DNA of 64,000 nucleotides from Aurantiochytrium sp. KH105 (lineage: Eukaryota > Sar > Bigyra > Thraustochytrida > Thraustochytriidae): contig BGKB01000207.1 in NCBI GenBank assembly GCA_003116975.1, positions 1 through 64,000 on the forward strand, read 5' to 3'. The position numbers were made by a program, and so were the translations under genes. Under the pieces are notes generated by a model that did no database searches, had not been told where the DNA came from, and saw nothing but the letters and a program-made list of their open reading frames with translations. Shown here piece after piece: positions 57,432 through 64,000 of the stretch; position 1 is the stretch's first letter; every line of letters begins with the position of its first letter.

Positions 57432-58433
57432 CTACTCCTTCTTGGGCATCTCCGAAAAGACTGCGTCCTGAAAAACGCGCTTGAGACGAGGAATGTCCGC
57501 GCTCATGACCACATCTACATTTGCAGCACCTTGAGGGAGATCCGGAGGGTCCACAAACTGACGCAGGTCAACGACCGTCATTCCGCGCGTGTGTTGCCCT
57601 GTGAGCTCCACGCGCACATTATGAGCCTTGGTTACAAAAGCGTCCGGGTCGATCACGCCGGCCACCGTGCCCGCGTCGCCCAGCACGGCCGTATCTTTCT
57701 CCCATTGTCGCATTTCCCGAAACATGAGACGCGCAGCAACTTCAGGCCCAGAATGCTTGCACTCATTCGCGCTGGCAGGATTTACAATACCCAGCGCAGC
57801 GAGCTCGCTTGCAGAAAACTCGACATTCATGAAAAGATCCCAGGGATACATGGTGATGGGAATGCCGCTACCGAGCACGATCGAAGCTGCCTCCGGATCG
57901 TATGCAGCATTGGCCTCAGACCACGCCATGTAGTTACCACCGCTGCTCACGGCCCCACCCATCCAAAAGATTCGTTTGATGCCCTTTTTGCAGGCTTCCT
58001 CATCGATGCGAAGTGCCATGGCAATATTCGTGAGCGGGGCCAAAGCGATGAGTGTCACTGGGTCCTCTGCACGAGCCCGCTCGCGGAAGATATCAACGAG
58101 CATGGGCACGGCGTGTTTCTCGTGCAGGGAGCGGTCTGTGGTTCGAGGCACAGGAGGATCAAGATCACCAAGGCAATCGACACCGTGGATGAAGGGCGCG
58201 GCGTGCAAATCTTCAATAAGCGGCCTTGCGCAACCTTTGGCGACAGGCAAATCTTCCGGCGCGCCTGCAGCGTCCAAGACACGTAATGTGGCGTCGGTGA
58301 CGGTGTCGACATCACCGTTTCCCGCGACGCAGCTCACCGCAATGACATTGAGCGCTGGAGATCTCACGGCAAGAATCAATGCCAGTGCGTCGTCAACGCC
58401 AGTGTCCACGTCCATGACCACATCTTGCGGCAT
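57432..58433 (-). CDS. Inosine-uridine-type nucleoside hydrolase
   Basis: 333 residues from ATG 58433 (MPQDVVMDVDTGVDDALALI). It hydrolyses N-glycosidic bonds of nucleosides in purine or pyrimidine salvage. Calcium-site motif DVDTGVDDALAL is at the N-terminus as in all IUNH members, then VSCVAGNGDVDTVT, PVTLIALAPLTNIA, KRIFWMGGAV, EANAAYDPEAASIVL, and VAGVIDPDAFV for the C-terminal calcium ligand. The length is normal. I use the ATG just before the DxDxG motif; an in-frame ATG at 58598 would add 55 residues, which look like translated 5' UTR. No signal peptide from the chosen start. Base preference unknown. Confidence 0.85.
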   Translation of the reverse strand: MPQDVVMDVDTGVDDALALILAVRSPALNVIAVSCVAGNGDVDTVTDATLRVLDAAGAPEDLPVAKGCARPLIEDLHAAPFIHGVDCLGDLDPPVPRTTDRSLHEKHAVPMLVDIFRERARAEDPVTLIALAPLTNIAMALRIDEEACKKGIKRIFWMGGAVSSGGNYMAWSEANAAYDPEAASIVLGSGIPITMYPWDLFMNVEFSASELAALGIVNPASANECKHSGPEVAARLMFREMRQWEKDTAVLGDAGTVAGVIDPDAFVTKAHNVRVELTGQHTRGMTVVDLRQFVDPPDLPQGAANVDVVMSADIPRLKRVFQDAVFSEMPKKE

Positions 58434-58821
58434 CTTGTGCTTGCTGCTGTGCAAGCCCGCTCCCAAGCGCACGTGTGCAAGTGGTTCACCTAAGCTCACG
58501 CGTGCAAGTGGTCTACCCGTTGGTCGACTGCAGTGCCACCAAATTGCGTGTTGCCTCAACACGAGTCGTTGCCAGCCGCTTCTCAAGCCAACGTGCATGC
58601 ATGCAGACAAGCAGACAGGCAAGCAGACAGAAAAGCGGGGTTTGGTTTCCCGTGCGCTTTGCTTCGATGCACGCGCGCTGCAGCCCTTTGCTCCACTGCC
58701 GCTCGAGCTTTCCGCACCAAAGTCTAGCGGCTAAACAATCAACGCAAACCTCGGCAAACCCTTTTTATTCTTCTGGATAAGACAGGCAGAAGCAGACGCG
58801 GCGCCACCTCAGCTCGCCACC
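58434..58821. promoter_or_regulatory. Divergent intergenic region (nucleoside hydrolase / EMC3)
   Basis: 388 bp between head-to-head genes. It contains GCAAGTGGT(T/C)CACC-type repeats near 58465-58520 and CAGACAGGCAAG repeats near 58605-58632. Confidence 0.4.
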
Positions 58822-60242
58822 ATGGACGCGGACCTTATGCTCGACCCGAAGATCAGGAACTGGGTGCTGATCCCGATCCTCATCATCATGCTCCTCGTGC
58901 AGATGTCGAGGTCTTGGGTACGTTTCTCGCGCGCGCGCGCACGCAAGCCACCTGGACGGGAAACATGGTCGCAGCGCTCGCTCGCTGCCAGCACGGCAGC
59001 ACAGGCTTCTTTCTTGCTCCGCGGGCGTGTCTGCCGCGCTGTCCCGTTCGCGGTGCTGCGCGCGCTCTTCCTCGCCCTCGCGTCTTCATACCCGCCCGCC
59101 TGCCCCGCCCGCCCGCCCGCCCGCGCCACGTGCGAACACGCGCGCGCCGCGTGCATACAAGAAGCAAGCACGCACAAAATAAACAAGCAGAGAGAGCAGG
59201 ATAGATCGAAAGGTGCAAAAAGGAGAGCAAAGGCGACCGCGACAATAAAGACGGCGACGATGACGATGGCAATAAGAGCTTGCGTTGCGCTGCGTTGGGC
59301 GGATGAGAAAAGCAAGATGCTTGGATGTTGATGATGACAAATATTGACTGACTGACTGACTGACTGATTGACGGACTGACATGATGACATTGCGATGCGC
59401 AGGCCCAGGTCCTGCTCAAGGGATCGACGCCCCCGGAGCCAGAACAGTTCAAACAGATGCAGCTGCTTCAGCGCGCGACACGTCTGAGAGCCAACAACCG
59501 CCTTTTGAGCAGCCGCGGCTTTCACATGCGCCGTCACTTTCTCGTGGAACTCAAAGGTATTGGGCTCCGGCAAAAGTTCGAGGGCAGCGCCCCGAACCCG
59601 ATGCAGAATCCGGACGGCATGATGAACATGATGAAGGGAAATATGACCATGATGGTCCCTAACATCGTAAGTAAACACGCGAAGGGAGGGGAGGGGAGAG
59701 GAGGGCAAAGGGGGTGGCGGTCAGACATGGTGACGGGGCTAACCTTTCTTTATCTGCCGTAATCGTGTCCATGTCGCTGTTGCCGATTTCGTCATCGTCA
59801 TGGACAATTGCTTGACATTGTGCACGCTACCTTGCTTTGAATTTTGCAGGCCATGATGACTTTCATTTCATTCTTTTTCCAAGGCTTTGTCATGGTCAAG
59901 GTGCCCTTTATGCTCACGGAGGGTTTCAAGCAAATGCTCCAGCGTGACATTTCTCTGCAGACGCTGGACACGAGCTATGTGAGCTCGCTCTCATGGTACT
60001 TTCTTGCGCTCTTTGGTCTGCGCGGCTTCTTTTCGCTCGTCCTTGGCGACCAGGCGGTGACCGACGATGCCAAAATTATGCAGCAGCAGATGGGGATGGG
60101 CGGCGGCAATCCGATGCAGTTCGACGCCAACAAGAGCTACAAGCAAATGCGCGAGGGCGTCAAGCACATTCAGCACCAATTCTTTCTCGGCGAGCTCGAG
60201 GAAGAGTTCATGATGCTTCCCGCCAAAAAGAAGACCGCATAG
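58822..60242 (+). CDS. EMC3: ER membrane protein complex subunit 3 (EMC3)
   Basis: Three exons: 58822-58917, 59403-59666, 59850-60242. Both introns are phase 0 (485 and 183 bp; donors GTACGT and GTAAGT, acceptors GCGCAG and TTGCAG). The product is 250 residues against 261 in human. EMC3 is the Oxa1-superfamily core of the EMC, which inserts tail-anchored and multipass proteins in the ER. Family marks: MDADLMLDPKIRNWVLIPI at the start, TM1 with IIMLLVQM, a cytosolic coiled coil with RGFHMRRHFLV and Met-rich GNMTMMVPNI, TM2 FISFFFQGFVMVKVPF (the EMC3-specific VKVPF block), TM3 SLSWYFLALFGLRGFFSLVLG, and the C-terminal EEEFMMLPAKKK. Intron 1 carries a run of TGAC units just before the acceptor. 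Confidence 0.92.
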
Positions 60243-61255
60243 GCTAGAGAGATTGAGAGAGATGCAGGCGAGCTAGCTAGCCCGCTGGCAAGCCCGCTTG
60301 CTTGACTGTCAGTGAATGTGTGGTTTTCTCTTTGCGGACCTGGACTTGGTTGGCGGGTTCATTATTACCCGCGTATGCTACTTGGCCCGGCCACCTTCCT
60401 CCGCGCAAAACGTCACCCGTGGGCATCATCATTTTACTGTAAGATTGGAATAGTGCCTCTTTGCCGGGAACCAACGACGTTGCCAATCGGCGAGCCAGTC
60501 ACCAAGCTAGCCAGCCAGCTGCAGCTGACCATTCGTGCAGTTCACACTACCGGGCAGTCATTGTGGTAGTGGTGGCGGCATCAAACAAGCACATATGTCT
60601 GTCACTGGATGGCCAGGGTGCATCTGGCGCTGCGAGAGTAGCAGGGCCCTAGACCTAAACAAAGTGAAGCTTCTTTCTAACTAGAGACTTTTTTTTTACT
60701 GGAGTGCATGTTTAGCCAAGCCTAGCTTTGGTCGTCGTATGCACCTCTTGGTGGGAACCCCTCTGTTTCCTACAACCCCTCCATCAGGCAGCAACATGTG
60801 CAGGTGGTTGCTGGAGTTGCTCGGGGATCGGATGCGCAATCTGTCATTGCTACTTCCTTGTTCTTCCTTGTTAGTTGTTGCAACCTACCGGCCCTGTCAG
60901 CCACTCCACCAGCTGCAGCTGCAGCTGCTGCTGCGGCGGCGACCAATTTCTCCGGCGGGGGCGCGACTCAGATCGCCCTCATCGACGTTGGCCGCATCCG
61001 CTCGCAGTCGTTGCCGTCCGTCAACCAACGATCCAGCCAACTTCCGGAATCAGACCAGACCCTCTACTCAAGTTCCTCGAGCCCACGAAGATTCGCACGG
61101 AGACGGAGTGTCCTTGGCAGGGCCAACTGCCAGCCATTCCAGGCTTGCCGTGATGTGAACTTCATGGTCCGCGCTCGAACCGCCGACAACGACCATGGCG
61201 AAGCTGTCGTCGCGATCGCCTGCGTGCGTGAATTGGCATGGTCGATGGATGATAG

Positions 61256-61753
61256 ATGGCCGAGAAGTCGCGATCGCCAGCTCCGACAAGACTTAACGCA
61301 GCGTCATGCCCGGTGCCGAAGGAAATCGCTGCGACGAGATGTCCGCATCCGTCTGTCCATTATGCTGGTGGTAGAGATGATGATGCGGATAGTAGCTGGC
61401 TGACTCGGAGGGCCAATATGTCAAGCCCTCCAGCCATCAAAGCTCACGTGCCATTGTCCGAGTTTTTGGCCCTACCACCGACTGAGTTGCGCAAGTCAGG
61501 CCGTGCGCAGTCGCAGTTGCAGCCGCTTGCTCGCCCGTTCGTTGTGTCCACAGAACAGAAGAGATTGTTAGGCGAGGCCGCAACCTGTACAACCAAGTCG
61601 GGTAACCAAGGAACCTCGTCTATCGGTCCGAGGAGCAGCCCTAACTTATACCAACTCAACTCACCTGGCACCGTGACCAGATTAACACCTGCAATTTATA
61701 AGAGGACTCCGCGAACCGTGGTATGCGCGCACAGCAGACATGGCTGGCCATGA
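61256..61753 (+). CDS. Possible hypothetical ORF
   Basis: 165 codons from ATG 61256. The part from MSSPPAIKAHVPLSEFLALP on is less repeat-like than the surroundings, but codon use is mixed and no domain, signal or homologue is apparent. It might be an exon of a spliced gene or chance. Reported only because it is the most protein-like frame in the last 3.7 kb. Confidence 0.18.
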   Translation: MAEKSRSPAPTRLNAASCPVPKEIAATRCPHPSVHYAGGRDDDADSSWLTRRANMSSPPAIKAHVPLSEFLALPPTELRKSGRAQSQLQPLARPFVVSTEQKRLLGEAATCTTKSGNQGTSSIGPRSSPNLYQLNSPGTVTRLTPAIYKRTPRTVVCAHSRHGWP

Positions 61754-63072
61754 GGGTTTCGCTTTGCGTGGTGTGGCGTGGCGTGGCGTGGCGTGGCGTG
61801 GCGTCCGAGTAGCGTTGCGTCGCCTGGCTTTGACTGCCGGCTGGCGGCGGCGCGAAGCCTACCTTCATCAAGCTTCTTCATGCTGTGCATCTGGATACGA
61901 TCTCGGCAAGCTCAAGCTGAGCAATCAAACATGTTGAAACGACATCGCAAGTGCAGCTGCAGGCCGTTGCCGCGCGCCCTGGCTGGATTTGATGGGGTCA
62001 AGCTGCCGACGTCATCCAACTTCCTCTCTCGCCGCGTTCGCCATCGCGATCCTGTCAGAGAAGAAGGAGGCTCTGTCGGTTGGCGCTTCGCTTCAATGGA
62101 CCGCACGTGTGACATCGAAACTGAAGTTCTCGGCATGCGGGAGGCTCGCGGTTGCGTACGCCGAGGTCTGCCTCAGGTCAATTTCAGGTCAATTTCTGTT
62201 TCTGCAGGTTTCTGCTGCAGATTTCTGCAACGACACGCTCGAGAAGAGGATGTCGCGCGCCGCTGCCTGTCCATGCACACGCTGCTACACCACCCGTTCA
62301 TCCGTTCAACATCCGCTTCACTGCGCTGCGGATTCGTTCATGGCTCACACGTTCGTCCCCGGCCACCGGCTTGTCGCACTTGATCGCGTTGTTGCTTTGG
62401 CTTGCTCCCTTTCTGTGCCCTCGCTCGTTCGCTCGTACGCTCGCAGTCGCGCCCGCGCCGACTGTGAGACAGAGAACGGACGAAGGCAAGGCCAGGCGAG
62501 GCGAGGCATCGCTCGCTCAACGGAGCGCGTCTTCTTGGCTGTTGCTGCAGAGATGCTCGATCCCACCGACGGAATCCGATGGATGCGAGCACGGAATACA
62601 GCACACACCCAACGCGTCTTATCTTCCCACGCACCATGAACGTGACATTGATGGAGCCTCAGCTCGACGTGAGCGAGAATCTGTTTGTCCACGGTGCCAT
62701 GGAAGGATGGATGCTGGCGGCGCCACCACCACCAGCTGCAGCTGCAGCTGCAGCTCCAGCAGCAGCACAAGCGAGCTCTCTCTCCGTGGTCGTGCCACAG
62801 CGTCGACAGCGGCGCGACAGGGCTGCGGCAGCATCATGCATGCATGCATCCATGCATGCGTGCCGAGCGTGCGCGCGTACGATGCTCGCGTCGAAAAGCT
62901 TGGCCTAGCTGCTGGCTGCTGTACTATATGTAAGTTCAAGCAAGACCTTCAACTTGCTGCTGGTTCATCGCGAGCTCGAGCGAGCGAGCGAGCATCGTTG
63001 CGTCCATCCATTCGTCCATTCATTCCTTCCCGACACCATTATCCAAGTCGTCCTCGTCCTCGCTCGGACGCG

Positions 63073-63132
63073 CGAGCAAGAGCAAGAGCAAGAGCAAGAG
63101 CAAGAGCAAGAGCAAGAGCAAGAGCAAGAGCA
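63073..63132. repeat. (AAGAGC)n hexanucleotide repeat
   Basis: Ten near-perfect AAGAGC units followed by GCAGGCAGGCAG repeats. In one frame this reads as poly(EQ), in the reverse frames as poly-Leu or poly(SC). It is best taken as a microsatellite. Confidence 0.85.
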
Positions 63133-64000
63133 GCGCAGGCAGGCAGGCAGGCAGGCAGCGAGCTCCAGCCAGCGAGCGAGCGAGCGATGCGCGCGGGCTC
63201 GTGGCTTGCGAATGCCGGCGAGGCAGCCCCACGAGGCCTCGTTCTCGGCAGAATCCCGGCAAAGACAAGGACAGGAAGCGGAGCGTCCCGCGGAGGCGAG
63301 TGACCCAGGTCCAGGCGCGCCTCTTCGAGCCAGACAGACTCGGGTCGAGACGAAACGAGGCGAGGCTGGACGCGCGGCGCGGACCCGGCCAGAAGGCTCG
63401 CGCTCGCGCCCGCGTCGCTGCGCCCCCCGGCGCTCGCGCGGTCGCCAGGGCCAGCGCATCCCGCCCGGCCTCGAGGCCCTCAGTCAATCTCCCACGGCGG
63501 CCACAAACCGCGGCGCCGGCGCCAACATCCGCACCGACAGGAAGGCCGCGGCCGCCTCCTGCGCCCCGCGCCGCGAGCGCGCACGAGCGGCGCCGCGTCG
63601 CGCCGCGCAGCATTCGCGACCGGCGCGGGTCTGCGCGAGGCCGCGCGTCCCGGTCGCAGTGCTTGCGCTCCGCCGCTTGGTATTTTATTTTCCCTTCGCG
63701 GGGAGGAGGAGGAGAGGGAGGAGGAGAGGAGAGGAGGAGGGCTGTCTACGGTTAGGCGGGCAGCGCGGCTGGCTGGCGCGGCGCATAGCGCACTTGCGCG
63801 CAGCGCATAGCGCACTTGCGGCGGCCGGATAGCCCACTTGCGCGCGGCCCTTGCGCCGCGGGGCGGGCGCGGCGCGGTCAGACCCCTTTCCTTGCTCGCG
63901 GGGCCTGCGCGGCCCGAGCGCGCGGGGCGGCCAGCCAGCCAGCCAGCCAGCCAGCCACTCGGGCGGCAGGGCGGGAGGCGGCGCCGGCGGAGGGCAGGCA

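Larger units (their letters stand above)
60243..64000. other. Long stretch without a convincing gene, rich in simple repeats
   Basis: 3.76 kb. Many ORFs overlap in all frames, especially after 62900, where GC is very high. Simple repeats: GCAGCT at 60911-60930 and 62738-62765, GGCGT at 61774-61803, ATGC at 62836-62862, AAGAGC at 63073-63132, GGCA at 63137-63157, GCGCATAGCGCACTTGCG units at 63780-63840, and CCAG at 63929-63957. The stretch may hold promoters or an unrecognised gene. Confidence 0.45.

Noticed and set aside
62954-63832. 292-codon ORF at the right end with an EQ-repeat
   Set aside because: Frame consists of microsatellite translation and GC-rich filler, and competing frames are equally open.

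Overview
The window is nuclear DNA of an intron-poor, gene-dense, GC-rich eukaryote. Spliceosomal introns can be read directly in six genes. Their donors are GTAAGT, GTACGT, GTATGT or GTGAGT, their acceptors are YAG, and sizes run from about 80 to 485 bp. An axonemal dynein heavy chain implies flagellated cells, and a Δ14-sterol reductase implies sterol synthesis. With the 28-residue ribonuclease-inhibitor-type LRR exon and the many tetranucleotide repeats, this suggests a stramenopile protist, most likely a thraustochytrid (labyrinthulomycete). That taxonomic call is inference, not proof.

Layout. 1-440: start of an LRR gene running off the left edge. 1.2-4.1 kb: a decayed DNA transposon with an RNase-H-fold transposase and an Ulp1-like protease, containing an assembly gap with a duplicated flank; the next 1.7 kb is a degenerate, AT-richer stretch. 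6.4-12.1 kb: an F-box-like/LRR protein, a ZUP1-type C78 protease and an NAD(P)-binding reductase. 12.5-16.1 kb: a repeat-rich island with three small basic proteins that all begin MG-x-x-x-S (predicted N-myristoylation), two of them in a tandem duplication. 16.5-17.9 kb: Δ14-sterol reductase. 18.4-32.8 kb: one uninterrupted 4803-codon dynein heavy chain of the DNAH2 (I1/f, 1-beta) type. 33.8-37.3 kb: a hypothetical protein, a THEM4-like hotdog thioesterase and a CDK-like kinase. 37.7-40.8 kb: a tail-anchored Hsp70-like protein, divergent from a MANF orthologue. 41.4-47.3 kb: C1D/Rrp47, glucosamine-6-phosphate deaminase, an AlkB dioxygenase with extra DNA-repair modules, and a hypothetical helical protein. 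49-54 kb: a small zinc protein, a five-finger RanBP2-type zinc-finger protein, a nucleolar-type C2H2 protein and TSR2. 54.3-60.2 kb: a LOV photosensor fused to GTP cyclohydrolase II, a VKOR, a nucleoside hydrolase and EMC3. 60.2-64 kb: simple repeats and no convincing gene.

Most genes are unrelated housekeeping functions in head-to-head or tail-to-tail pairs. Themes that recur are ER proteostasis and membrane biogenesis (MANF, VKOR, EMC3, tail-anchored Hsp70), ribosome and RNA maturation (C1D, TSR2, zinc-finger proteins) and genome or ubiquitin signalling (ZUP1-like protease, AlkB fusion).

The most exciting item is the LOV-GTP cyclohydrolase II fusion at 54318-55859: a flavin-binding blue-light sensor domain on the first enzyme of flavin synthesis. 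Next are the tail-anchored Hsp70 lacking the usual catalytic lysine, the AlkB protein with PIP-like, zinc and GRF modules, and the cluster of myristoylatable repeat proteins.
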